Made by a program: the position numbers and the translations under genes
Notes under the pieces: generated by a model
Databases searched by the model: none
What the model was told of the DNA's origin: nothing
The model's input: the letters and a program-made list of their open reading frames with translations, nothing else
From: Pseudoselenomonas ruminantium
GTDB taxonomy: Bacteria; Bacillota; Negativicutes; Selenomonadales; Selenomonadaceae
Assembly: GCA_015058575.1 (NCBI GenBank)
Contig: SVBZ01000042.1
Coordinates: forward strand, 1-47,285
Direction: 5' to 3'
Length of the DNA: 47,285 nt
In this document: positions 1-10,200 of the stretch, piece by piece
How positions within the stretch are numbered: the first letter of the stretch is position 1
Layout of the letters: the number at the start of each line of letters is the position of its first letter

Positions 1-169
1 AAAAAGTGTACTTTTTGAGACGGCACATTAGCAAGTTTTATTGTAGCACATAGCAGTGCAAGTGTCTATTTTTTTCATCATTTATAGAAGGAATTCAGAC
101 TTTTTGAGACAGTATGATGATTTTTCATACGGAATTTAACGCATATCAAAAAGTACACTTTGTGAGACG
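1..169. repeat. Three direct repeats ending in TTTGAGAC or TTGTGAGAC
   Basis: Copies lie at 1-22, 99-110 (shorter) and 148-169. Each contains ACTTTnTGAGAC. The outer two also carry an AAAAAGT half followed by GT or AC and then ACTTT, so each has a near-palindromic core, and the two cores are reverse complements of each other. Three related sites within about 170 bp, 430 bp from a serine recombinase gene, resemble a recombination (res-type) or operator array, but that role is inferred. No gene is visible in this stretch, and the first copy touches the window edge. Confidence 0.5.
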
Positions 170-180
170 CTAGAACGACA

Positions 181-226
181 AAAACGCCATCCTTACAGGG
201 ATAATTCCCTGTAAGGATGGCGTTTT
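181..226. terminator. Perfect 20-bp hairpin terminator
   Basis: Bases 181-200 are the exact reverse complement of 207-226, with a 6-nt loop. A-runs precede and T-runs follow the stem, so it could stop transcripts from either side. On the minus strand it lies just past the remnant gene at 244-575. Confidence 0.85.
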
Positions 227-243
227 CGCACTTTTTATTATAT

Positions 244-575
244 TTATTTTCCCTTTACCGTTTGATATTGCTGCTTTCTGCTGCGCGGCTTATCCGGCAA
301 GGTAAGTCTCATTTGTCCAGACTCAACCAAGGAAGCAATATAACGTCTATAGATATACGAAAAGGTACCGATATTCATGAAATCTTTGATCTCTGCTCTA
401 GTACGCGGTGCACCACAGCATTCAATATTGCTTCGCGGATTGCAGCAATAGGACACTCATCCACGTTTTACGCCTCCCCGTTTGCTCGTCGACGATGATT
501 CTCGCTTTCATTTTCACTTACATAACTTAAATGACAATACAGAAACTTAACAGATTTAAGTAAGTTGTTAAGATA
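244..575 (-). pseudogene. Remnant of an AlbA_2/divergent-AAA (RecG-like) ATP-binding protein
   Basis: The minus strand holds pieces of one protein in different frames. Going 5' to 3' there is SYVSEN (about 540), then MKARIIVDEQTGRRK (about 520-475), then VDECPIAAIREAILNAVVHR (about 465-405). A further frame gives TRAEIKDFMNIG...YRRYIASLVESGQMRLTLPDKPRSRKQQY, ending at 244. The AIREAhhNAhhHR motif is typical of the HATPase_c_4 segment of AlbA_2-type transcriptional regulator/ATP-binding proteins, and the last piece matches their C-terminal winged helix. The segments between VVHR and the winged helix are missing and at least two frameshifts are needed, so the gene is dead. It abuts the recombinase gene, as is common for debris beside mobile DNA. 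The outer borders are approximate. Confidence 0.6.
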
Positions 576-600
576 TTTCGCTAATTTGTTGAGATACTTG

Positions 601-1200
<600 letters not shown>

Positions 1201-1289
1201 TCATTCCTCCTATTGACTGGTAAAAAACACCTCTCACTAGGAGTACATAAACGTTTGGGTGCAAAAAGCAACCATACAAATAAAAAAAA

Positions 1290-1322
1290 GAGGACATTCT
1301 CATCTTACCTGAGAATGTCCTC
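1290..1322 (-). terminator. Rho-independent terminator of the PFOR gene
   Basis: A 13-bp perfect stem (1290-1302 with 1310-1322) with a 7-nt loop, followed on the minus strand by a run of T. It sits 18 nt after the PFOR stop. Confidence 0.9.
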
Positions 1323-1339
1323 GCGTTATTTATAGGATA

Positions 1340-4300
1340 TTATTTGCCAGCGAGGGCTTTGTAGCCTTCGTAGCGAGCCTTGGCATCGTTCTGCGTCTTC
1401 TCGAAGAGTGCTTCGGCTGCCTCTGGGAACGAACGCTTGAGGTTGATGTAGCGGTTCTCGCCCATGAGGAATTCCTGGAACTTATCGAAGTCCGGCTCTT
1501 TGGAGTCGAGGCTGAACGGATTCTTATCCGTTCCGATAAGCTGCGGGTTGTAGCGGTAGTTTGCCCAGTAGCCGCACTCGACAGCAAGTTTTGCCTCGAG
1601 CTGGCTGCAGCCCATGCCTTTGCGGATGCCGTGGTTGATGCACGGTGCATAGGCAATGATGAGGGACGGGCCTGGATATGCCTCTGCCTCGGTGATTGCT
1701 TTGAGGAGCTGGTTCTGGTCAGCACCCATAGCGACCTGTGCCACATAGACATAGCCATAGGTCTTGGCCATCATGCCGAGATCCTTTTTCTTCGTCTTCT
1801 TACCAGCTGCTGCGAACTGAGCGATAGCTGCTGCCGGCGTAGCTTTCGATGCCTGACCGCCCGTGTTGGAATAAACTTCCGTATCGAAAACGAATACGTT
1901 GACATCTTCGCCCGATGCGAGGACATGGTCGACACCGCCGTAGCCAATATCGTAAGCCCAGCCGTCGCCGCCGAAAATCCACTGCGAACGTTTGACGAAG
2001 TAGTCTTTGTTCTCGTAGAGCTTGTTCAGCAGTTCATCGCTGCCTTTTTCTGCTTCGAGCAGGGCTGCGAGCTTATCGGCACGCTCACGCGTACCGTTAC
2101 CGTTGTTGAGGTTCTCGACCCAGTCGGTCAGAGCGGCCTGCAGCTCAGCACTGCCCTTGCCAGCCTCAACGGCAGCCTTGGCATCTGCAGCCAGGCTGTC
2201 ACGGACGGATTTCGTACCGAGGAACATGCCGAGACCGAACTCCGCATTGTCCTCGAACAGGGAGTTCGCCCAAGCCGGGCCATGTCCCTTGTGGTTCTTC
2301 GTGTACGGCATAGCCGGTGCACTGCCGCCCCAGATGGAGGAGCAGCCCGTAGCGTTCGCTACCATCATGCGGTCGCCGAAGAGCTGCGTCAGAAGTTTTG
2401 CATACGGCGTCTCACCGCAGCCAGCGCAGGCACCGGAGAACTCGAACAGCGGCTGCTCGAACTGGGAGCCGAGAACCGTTTCTTTCTTCATCGGGTTCTT
2501 CTTCGGTGCTACTTTCTTCGCATCGACACCATAGTCGAAGTATACCTGCTGTGCCTTGAGCTCATCGTCAAGCGGCTTCATATCGAGAGCCTTGACCGGG
2601 CAGACCTGTGCGCAGTTGCCGCAGCCGAGGCAGTCCATCGTGGATACTGCCACCGTGAAGTTGTAGTCCTTGATGGCCTTCGTCTTCTTGGACGGGAAGC
2701 CTGCCGGAGCTGCCGCAAGCTCTTCTTCCGTCGTCAGTACCGGACGGATCGTAGCATGCGGGCAGACATAGGAGCACTTGTTGCAGCCAATGCACTTTTC
2801 TGCATCCCATACCGGAACGCTGATTGCCGTGCCGCGTTTCTCATAAGCCGTGCCGCCGAGCGGGAACGTGCCGTCTGCCATCTCGCCTGCGAATTTGGAT
2901 ACCGGCAGCTTGTCGCCTTCCTGGCGGTTCATGACTTCCTGGATTTCCGTGATAAATGCCGGCGCATCCTTCTTCTCGACTGCCTCATCCTCGGCATTTG
3001 CCCAATCAGCTGGTACATCTACGCGATGCAGTGCCTCGATGCCTTTATCGATGGCACCGTTATTCATATCGACGATATTCTGGCCTTTCTTGCCGTAGGA
3101 TTTAACGACAGCATCCTTGAGGTAGTCCACAGCCGTGTCGATAGGAATGATGTTCGCAATCTTGAAGAAGGCGGACTGCATGACCATGTTGAAACGGCCG
3201 CCGAGGCCGAGTTCTTTGGCGATATCTACGGCGTTGACCGTGTAGAACTCGATGTCGTTCTTGGCGATGAAGCGTTTCATGTAAGCCGGCAGATGTTTCG
3301 TGAGCTCTTCATCCGACCAGACCGTGTTCAGAAGGAACTTGCCGCCCTTCTTGAGGCCTGCGAGCAGATCGTATTTATAGACATAGGACTGCTGCGAGCA
3401 GGAAATGAAGTCTGCCTTGTTGATGAGATACGGGCTGTTGATTGGCTGCTTGCCGAAGCGCAGATGGCTCATCGTGATACCGCCGGACATCTTGGAGTCA
3501 TAGGCAAAGTATGCCTGGGCATACATATCGGTCTTGTCGCCGATGATCTTGATGGCACTCTTGTTGGCGCCAACCGTACCATCCGAACCGAGGCCCCAGA
3601 ATTTGCAGGCCGTCGTGCCTTCCGGCGTCAGGTCGACATCGCTCATGACCGGCGCAAGGCTCGTGTTCGTGACATCGTCCTCGATACCGATGGTAAAGCC
3701 ATCTTTCGGCGCATCCTTCTTGAGCTCTTCGAATACGGCGAAAATCTGATCCGGCGTCGTGTCTTTGCCGCCGAGACCGAAACGGCCACCGATGATAATC
3801 GGATTCATATCCGAGTTGTAGAATGCTGCCTTGACATCGAGGTAGAGCGGCTCGCCCAGCGAACCCGGCTCTTTCGTATGGTCGAGGACAGCAACTTTCT
3901 TGACCGTCTTCGGCAGGAACTGGAAGAAGTGCTTGAGGGAGAACGGACGATAGAGATGTACGTTCATAAGACCGACTTTCTCGCCATTCTGGTTGAGGTA
4001 GTCGACCGTCTCCTGGACAGCCTGGCATACCGAACCCATCGCGATGATGATGCGGTCTGCATCCTCGGCACCGTAGTAGTCGAAGAGATGATGCTCGCGG
4101 CCCGTGATTTTTGCCATGTCAGCCATAGCTTCCTCGACGAGATCCGGCAGCGCATTATAGTACTCATTGGATGCTTCGCGGCTCTGGAAGTATACATCCG
4201 GATTCGTAGCCGTACCGCGGATGACCGGATGATCCGGATTCAGCGCGCGGCGGCGGAACTCTTTGACCGCATCCCAATCGAGAATCTTCGCGAGGTCATC

Positions 4301-4864
4301 ATAGTCGACCATTTCGATTTTCTGGATCTCATGGGACGTGCGGAAGCCATCGAAGAAGTTGATAAACGGTACACGGCCCTTGATGGCAACGAGATGTGCC
4401 ACAGCCGAGAGGTCCATGACCTCCTGTACGCTTGCCTCAGCCAGCATAGCGCAGCCCGTCTGGCGGGCAGCCATGACATCCTGATGGTCGCCAAAGATGT
4501 TCAGCGAGTTTGCGGCCAGCGCACGTGCCGATACATGGAATACGCCCGGCAGAAGTTCACCGGCAACTTTATAAAGGTTCGGAATCATCAGCAGGAAGCC
4601 CTGGGATGCCGTATACGTAGTCGTCAGAGCACCAGCCTGCAGCGAACCGTGCACAGCACCTGCTGCACCAGCCTCAGACTGCAGCTCGATGACGCGGACG
4701 GTCTGGCCGAAAAGGTTTTTCTTACCTTTGGCTGCATCCTCGTCCACATGCTCAGCCATCGGAGAAGACGGCGTGATCGGATAGATTGCCGCAACATCCG
4801 TAAAAGCATAAGAGATATAGGCGGCAGCCTGGTTGCCGTCCATGGTTTTCATCTGTTTGCTCAT
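1340..4864 (-). CDS. nifJ: Pyruvate:ferredoxin (flavodoxin) oxidoreductase
   Basis: This cytoplasmic 1174-aa single-chain enzyme oxidises pyruvate plus CoA to acetyl-CoA, CO2 and reduced ferredoxin. The length is standard for the fused PFOR family. The N-terminal pyrimidine-binding domain starts with DGNQAAAYISYAFTDVAAIYPITPSSPMAE. Two 4Fe-4S motifs follow near residues 690 (CIGCNKCSYVCP) and 745 (CLGCGNCAQVCP). A further cluster-ligand region, ACAGCGETPYAKL, lies near 815. The thiamine-diphosphate motif GDGWAYDIGYGGVDH lies near 968. A GAGGGGAG ribosome-binding site precedes the ATG. The gene is monocistronic: promoter at 5001-5029 and terminator at 1290-1322. It is the central fermentation enzyme of the window, and the electron acceptor is not encoded nearby. 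Confidence 0.97.
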   Translation of the reverse strand: MSKQMKTMDGNQAAAYISYAFTDVAAIYPITPSSPMAEHVDEDAAKGKKNLFGQTVRVIELQSEAGAAGAVHGSLQAGALTTTYTASQGFLLMIPNLYKVAGELLPGVFHVSARALAANSLNIFGDHQDVMAARQTGCAMLAEASVQEVMDLSAVAHLVAIKGRVPFINFFDGFRTSHEIQKIEMVDYDDLAKILDWDAVKEFRRRALNPDHPVIRGTATNPDVYFQSREASNEYYNALPDLVEEAMADMAKITGREHHLFDYYGAEDADRIIIAMGSVCQAVQETVDYLNQNGEKVGLMNVHLYRPFSLKHFFQFLPKTVKKVAVLDHTKEPGSLGEPLYLDVKAAFYNSDMNPIIIGGRFGLGGKDTTPDQIFAVFEELKKDAPKDGFTIGIEDDVTNTSLAPVMSDVDLTPEGTTACKFWGLGSDGTVGANKSAIKIIGDKTDMYAQAYFAYDSKMSGGITMSHLRFGKQPINSPYLINKADFISCSQQSYVYKYDLLAGLKKGGKFLLNTVWSDEELTKHLPAYMKRFIAKNDIEFYTVNAVDIAKELGLGGRFNMVMQSAFFKIANIIPIDTAVDYLKDAVVKSYGKKGQNIVDMNNGAIDKGIEALHRVDVPADWANAEDEAVEKKDAPAFITEIQEVMNRQEGDKLPVSKFAGEMADGTFPLGGTAYEKRGTAISVPVWDAEKCIGCNKCSYVCPHATIRPVLTTEEELAAAPAGFPSKKTKAIKDYNFTVAVSTMDCLGCGNCAQVCPVKALDMKPLDDELKAQQVYFDYGVDAKKVAPKKNPMKKETVLGSQFEQPLFEFSGACAGCGETPYAKLLTQLFGDRMMVANATGCSSIWGGSAPAMPYTKNHKGHGPAWANSLFEDNAEFGLGMFLGTKSVRDSLAADAKAAVEAGKGSAELQAALTDWVENLNNGNGTRERADKLAALLEAEKGSDELLNKLYENKDYFVKRSQWIFGGDGWAYDIGYGGVDHVLASGEDVNVFVFDTEVYSNTGGQASKATPAAAIAQFAAAGKKTKKKDLGMMAKTYGYVYVAQVAMGADQNQLLKAITEAEAYPGPSLIIAYAPCINHGIRKGMGCSQLEAKLAVECGYWANYRYNPQLIGTDKNPFSLDSKEPDFDKFQEFLMGENRYINLKRSFPEAAEALFEKTQNDAKARYEGYKALAGK

Positions 4865-4913
4865 GTTATTTGTTTGCTCCCCTCTTTGATAAAATACCAG
4901 AGTACATAAATAG

Positions 4914-4933
4914 GATAGCGCAAAACCGCTATC
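4914..4933 (-). promoter_or_regulatory. Stem-loop in the PFOR 5' leader
   Basis: A 7-bp perfect stem (GATAGCG/CGCTATC) with a 6-nt loop lies in the ~130-nt untranslated leader of the PFOR transcript. No T-run follows, so it is not a simple terminator. A role in mRNA stability is possible but not shown. Confidence 0.4.
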
Positions 4934-5000
4934 GCTTCAGTAATCTATGTTACCAATATAAATAGCTCGATAAATTTTGCGTATATCCCGCGTAACTATC

Positions 5001-5029
5001 ATTATATATCGTAGACGAACAAATGTAAA
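5001..5029 (-). promoter_or_regulatory. Promoter of the PFOR gene
   Basis: On the minus strand TTTACA (5029-5024), a 17-bp spacer and a perfect TATAAT (5006-5001). Transcription would start near 4994, leaving a leader of about 130 nt. Confidence 0.7.
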
Positions 5030-5057
5030 TATAATGTTACAGGTTTACATATAAATA

Positions 5058-5169
5058 AAGCCTTCCCCTATGGGGAAGGTGGCAGACAAAGTCTGACGGA
5101 TGAGGTAAACGATTGACATGTCAGAACCTCATCCGCCCCTGACAGGGCACCTTCCCCAAGGGGGAAGGC
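5058..5169. repeat. Dispersed palindromic intergenic element, full copy
   Basis: Two ~45-bp arms are imperfect inverted copies of each other. Each arm is itself built of a small hairpin (CCTTCCCC-nnn-GGGGAAGG), then a second variable hairpin, then CGGATGAGGT. Partial copies occur at 24932-24953 and 37905-37953. It lies between the permease stop and the PFOR promoter and could also end permease transcripts. Confidence 0.75.
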
Positions 5170-5175
5170 AATTAT

Positions 5176-6552
5176 TTACATATTCTCTTTGCTGTGGCGA
5201 TAACCGTAGGCGAAGTAAATCAAAAGACCAACGGCGCTCCAGAGCCAGAAGCGTTCCCAGGTCATGGCCGACAGATTATACATGATATAGGCACAGCTGG
5301 CAATCGAGAGCGTGCCCATGACATAGATGGCCGGGCAGCGGAAGGGCCGGTTGATGTCCGGATATTTCCGGCGCATGACCATGACGCCGATCGAGGAGAC
5401 GATGAATGCAAAGAGTGTTCCAACGCTGCACATCTCGGCAACGACGTTGATGGGCGTAAAGCCGCTGATCAGCATGACGGCAAAGCCGACGATGACCGTG
5501 ATGCGATGCGGCGTCGCATATTTCGGGTGGATCTTGCAGACCCCTTTCGGAATCAGGCCGTCACGGCTCATCGCATAGAACGCACGGGTCTGCGCATACA
5601 TCATGACGAGTAATACCGTCGTAAGCCCCGCGATGGCGCCTGTGCCGACGACAGCCGAGCCAAAACGATAGCCAAGCTCACGCAGGACAAAAGCCACCGG
5701 TTCAGCATTGTCAAGCTGCGTGTACGAAACATTGCCAGTCATAACGGCTGTCACGGCGATATATAGCAACGTACAAATCAATAAAGAAGCGATAATGCCG
5801 GTCGGCATATCGTGGGCCGGATTCTTCGTTTCCTCCGCCGCCGTCGCAATCGAGTCAACACCGAGATAAGCAAAGATAATGACTGCCGCACCTGCCGATA
5901 CACCAGCAAAACCAAATGGCATGAACGGCTCCCAGTTCATAGGGTCGACTGTCGGTGCCGCCAGGAACAGGAACAGGAAAATCGCCAGCAGCTTGACGCC
6001 GACGAGAATCTTGTTGACCGTGACGCTCTCACGCACGCCACGTACGAGCAGGAACGTCAAAAAGCCTGTAATCAGTACAGCGGGCAGATTCACGAGGCCG
6101 CCATCCGCAGGAACCATCGTGTACTCAGCCGGCAGGACGATGCCCGCTGACTTCAGCAGGCCAACCACATAGGCCGACCAGCCGCCTGCGACTGCACTCG
6201 CCCCTACGGAATATTCGAGCACGAGATTCCAGCCGACCAGCCAGGCCCAAAGCTCGCCAACCGACGTATACGCATAGGCATAGGCACTGCCTGCAACCGG
6301 AATCATCGCAGCCAGTTCCGAATAGGCCATACTGACAAAACCACAGGCAATGCTGGCTATCAGGAACGAGAGCATCAAGGCCGGCCCTGCGTACTGCGCA
6401 GCTGCAACACCAGTCAGCACGAAAATGCCCGTACCGACAATGACACCAATGCCGAGCAACGTAACATCCAGCGAGCCCAAGGCCCGCTTCAAATGCGATT
6501 TTGACGCATCGCTTTGATACTCCGCGATGCTTTTTGTGCGAAAGATTCCCAT
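5176..6552 (-). CDS. Amino-acid permease, APC superfamily (cationic amino acid transporter type)
   Basis: A polytopic inner-membrane transporter of 458 aa. The N-terminal signature KRALGSLDVTLLGIGVIVGTGIFVLTG is typical of the APC superfamily, in which the GIGxxIGTGIF segment of TM1 binds the substrate backbone. About twelve hydrophobic segments follow, with GSAYAYAYTSVGELWAWLVGWNLVLEYSVG and the TM6-region motif FAYLGVDSIATAAEETKNP. This resembles the Bacillus YfnA/YhdG and CAT groups, so the substrate is probably an amino acid, identity unknown. The open frame extends upstream to 6699, but the ATG at 6552 has AGGGGTG in place and begins at the conserved MGIFRTKS, so I use it. It is divergent from the small gene at 6750. 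Confidence 0.9.
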   Translation of the reverse strand: MGIFRTKSIAEYQSDASKSHLKRALGSLDVTLLGIGVIVGTGIFVLTGVAAAQYAGPALMLSFLIASIACGFVSMAYSELAAMIPVAGSAYAYAYTSVGELWAWLVGWNLVLEYSVGASAVAGGWSAYVVGLLKSAGIVLPAEYTMVPADGGLVNLPAVLITGFLTFLLVRGVRESVTVNKILVGVKLLAIFLFLFLAAPTVDPMNWEPFMPFGFAGVSAGAAVIIFAYLGVDSIATAAEETKNPAHDMPTGIIASLLICTLLYIAVTAVMTGNVSYTQLDNAEPVAFVLRELGYRFGSAVVGTGAIAGLTTVLLVMMYAQTRAFYAMSRDGLIPKGVCKIHPKYATPHRITVIVGFAVMLISGFTPINVVAEMCSVGTLFAFIVSSIGVMVMRRKYPDINRPFRCPAIYVMGTLSIASCAYIMYNLSAMTWERFWLWSAVGLLIYFAYGYRHSKENM

Positions 6553-6749
6553 CGGAACACCCCTAATCACCTGAACTGTATTCTCCGAATAAACATACCG
6601 TTGTATTATAGCATATGAGCGGACAAAAATGAATTTGTTTTTTGTAAAGTTGCAATACGCCAGCAGGAAATCCCCTGCCTGCGTCGAATAGATAGCCAAT
6701 AAGATAGACCCATAGGCAAACTGGGATAAAGCAAGGAGTGTGGCGTCCG

Positions 6750-7034
6750 ATGATCAAGAACATGGCAATCTATGTTATCCTCAAGCTCGAGTATGGCAAG
6801 GGACAGGAAAATGTCTATACCAGCATCCTCAACGTGACCTCGAGCAAAAGCACAGCGGAAACCTTCAAAGAGCATTACGAAGAAGAATTCGCGGATGAAA
6901 TCGAGCATGAGCATAACGGCCGCTTCGTCTCCATCCGTCTGCACAAAGCGCTGATCCAGCTCGACGACGAAATCATCGCCCCGGATATGTTTATCCGCTT
7001 TATCGGCGATAAGAATGTCAAAGACGTATTCTAA
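6750..7034 (+). CDS. Small protein of unknown function
   Basis: The 94-aa product is not recognised. It starts MIKNMAIYVILKLEYGKGQENVYTS, is soluble and mixed alpha/beta in character, and has an acidic middle (EHYEEEFADEIEHEHNG). GGAG at 6735-6738 lies 11 nt before this ATG; the open frame also allows a GTG at 6738. It is a stand-alone gene on the plus strand with its own terminator right after the stop, and is divergent from the permease. Codon use matches its neighbours and the termination is clean, which argues for a real gene. Confidence 0.75.
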   Translation: MIKNMAIYVILKLEYGKGQENVYTSILNVTSSKSTAETFKEHYEEEFADEIEHEHNGRFVSIRLHKALIQLDDEIIAPDMFIRFIGDKNVKDVF

Positions 7035-7046
7035 TAGTTTTGTGCA

Positions 7047-7075
7047 AAAAAGACCAGCCATACGGCTGGTCTTTT
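7047..7075. terminator. Bidirectional terminator
   Basis: A 12-bp stem (AAAAGACCAGCC with its complement) and a 4-nt loop. It has A/T runs on both sides and serves the plus-strand gene at 6750 and the minus-strand tRNA-Pro. Confidence 0.9.
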
Positions 7076-7090
7076 ACGTTGTCATAATAA

Positions 7091-7167
<77 letters not shown>

Positions 7168-7179
7168 ACAACATAGACT

Positions 7180-7208
7180 ATTATAACGCGTTAAAAAGTA
7201 TAATGCAA
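7180..7208 (-). promoter_or_regulatory. Promoter of tRNA-Pro
   Basis: On the minus strand TTGCAT (7208-7203), a 17-bp spacer and TATAAT (7185-7180), just upstream of the tRNA. Confidence 0.75.
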
Positions 7209-7234
7209 CCCCTTTTCGAAAAAAAAGTAAAATT

Positions 7235-10200
7235 TTACGCAGATTTTTTTCGCTGATAGAAAAACAAGAAGATAATCGGGATGACCAGCAGCGTAAATAC
7301 TGTCGAAGTCAGCAGGCCGCCAATGATTACCCAGGCCATCGAAACGCGCGTCTCGCTGCCGGCCGTCATCGCCAGAGCCGTTGGCAGCATACCGACCATC
7401 ATCGTCAACGTCGTCATGAAAATCGGCTTCAAGCGCACCTTGCCAGCCTCCACGATAGCTTCCAGCGCCGTGCGCCCCCTGTCCATCAGCGTCAATGCAT
7501 AGTCAATCAGCAACGTGCCATTCTTGGCAACGATACCATCCATGACAAGGATGCCGATCATCGAATAGAGATTCAGTGTGTTATGCGTGATAAACAGCAG
7601 CAAAATCGAGCCGATAAGCCCTAAGGGCAGGGAAAACATGCGGATAAACGGCGTGACAACCGATTCGTAGAGCACCGCCAGCAGCATATAGATGAGCACC
7701 AGCGCCAGGAACAGAGCACTTACGAGGTCCGCAAATGTATCGTTCATGCGTGTCGCCTGTCCTTTGAACCGATAGCTCACCGAGTCGCCCAGGTTCGCCT
7801 TGGCCAGTGCCTTCTTGGCATCCTTCATCACATCGCCGATGGGACGGCCACTGACATTCGCGCCGATGGCAATCGCACGCTGCTTATCGACACGCCGGAT
7901 GGTCACCGGCCCACGGCCGTTCTTTATCTCTGCCACATCCCCGAGATAGATGAGCTTACTGCCCGACAGGATCGGCACATGGGCAACATCCGACGGCTTA
8001 TAGCCATCGGCGCCCTTGAAACGCACCTTGATATTCGTATCGAGACCATTATTGCGGCTGTCATTTTTAAGTTCCCCCGCTGAAAGGCCTGAGATTGCCG
8101 AAGCGAATGCCGTATCGACATCTGCCAGGTTCGTGCCATATGTCTTGAGTTTTTGCCGGTCAACGGTCAATTGCAGCTCAGGCATGCCCTCTGTATAGGA
8201 GCTGTTGACATCCGTCAGTCCCTTGACATCGTTCTTTAAAATATCCATGACGCGTTCAGCCGCAGCACTGAGCTCCTCATTGTTATTGCCGCGCAGCTCA
8301 ATCTGCAACGCACCGCCGCCATTGCGGGCACCACCGCCGCCCGAGATACCTGCCACATTGCTCTGCGTCTCTGCCACGCGGATTTCCGCATCATTTATAT
8401 CCGCAGCAAACTCACGCACCTCATTGGCTACCGCCCAGACCGAGCGCGAACGTTCCTGGCGTGGCACCAGCTGCACCTTGATGCGCCCCTCATAGGCCGT
8501 CGAACCACCCGCCTGCGTCATATAGTATTTGACCTCAGGAATCGTTTCAAGCTTGCCCTCAAGCCGCCCCGCGATGCGGTTGGTCGTCTCGGCCGAGCTG
8601 CCGACCTGCCCCTGGATATTGATGGTAAAGCTCGATTCATCGGTCTGCGGCATATACTCCATGCCCACGATTCCCAGCGGCACCATCGCGATGACGCCAA
8701 CAAACACGGCAAGTATCGTCACGAGCAGTTTCTTCTGATGGCCAAGGCTCCAGTTAAGCAGCCGTCCATAATAGTCAACCGCCCGCTCCTCCAGATTGTC
8801 CATGACTGTCCAGAGCATCCTCTTATCGGGATGGTAGCCACCGCGAAAGAAACGCGAGGCCAGCATCGGCGTCAGCGTGAATGAAACGAACAACGAAAAG
8901 AAGCCTGCAAACACAATCGTCAAGCCGAATTGCCGGAAATACTGGCCGGTCATGCCCTCCATGAAGGCAATCGGCATGAATACTGCCGCATCGCAAAGCG
9001 TGATGGCGATAGCAGCCATGCCGATTTCATTACGGCCATTTTCTGCCGCTAATTTCGGCTCCTCACCGATTCTCAAATGGCGCGTGATATTCTCCAATAC
9101 GACAATCGAATCGTCAACAAGGATACCGACACAAAGCGTCATTCCCATCAGCGACATCATATTGAACGTGAACCCTGCCAGATACATGACAAAGAACGTC
9201 GCGACCAGTGACGTCGGGATTGCGATCATGACCGCTGCCGTCGACCGCCAGCCGCGCAGGAACAAGAACAAAACAAGCCCTGTCGTGATAAGGCCTTCGA
9301 CCAATGTGCCAAGCGTATTATGCAGCGAGTCCTGCACATAGTCGGCATCGTTGGAAACGACAACAAACTGATAGTCGGGATAGGTTTTGCGCAGACGGTC
9401 CACAGCCGCCAGGATATTGCCTGCCGTCTCAACGACATTGGCATCGCTGTTCTTATAAATCAATACATTGATGGATTCCTCGCCATTGAGACGGCCATAG
9501 CGTGTGCGGCGTGCATCCTGCTCACGCACCGTAGCCACCGCCGTCAGCGGTATCATCCGGCCATCGGCATTCTGTACCTGCACCTGCTCGATATCCTTAG
9601 CCGTCTTATACTGGGCCACTACGCGGACATCGGACTTCGTCGTCTCGGTATAGACCGATCCTGACGGCAGCAGCTGGTTCTCCTTCTTGATGGCCGACGA
9701 AATTTTCGCCAGTGTCAGCTTATAAGCCGCCATCTTGTCACGATCGACCTCGATAGCCACCTCTTTGTCACGCCCGCCGTGCAGCTCGATTTCCGACACA
9801 CCGCCAGCCTGCTGCAGGGTTTCCTGAAAGACGTTGTCCGTCATCGAATAGGTGTCCGATAGGCTGTGCTGGCTGATAATCGCCAGTTCTACGATTGGCT
9901 TGGCATTTATATCGCGCTTGATGACCACCGGCGAATCCGCCTCATCGGGCAGTTTGTTCTTGATGGCCTCCACTTTCTTCGTCGCATCGATAGCCGCGGT
10001 ATCGGCATCGGCGTCAAAGTTAAGTTCCAGCATGATGCGTGCACGTTCATAGCTGGCCGTCGAGGTTATCTTCTTGACATTGGACACGGAAGAAAGCGCA
10101 TCTTCAACAGGCTTTACGATTTCCTGCTCCACAGAATCCGCACTCGCGCCCGGATATTTGACCGTAACAGTAACATAGGGCGTATTGAGTGCCGGCAGCA

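Noticed and set aside
1631..4909. 1092-aa open frame on the plus strand
   Set aside because: It is the antisense shadow of the PFOR gene, caused by codon bias; no ribosome-binding site and low-complexity composition.
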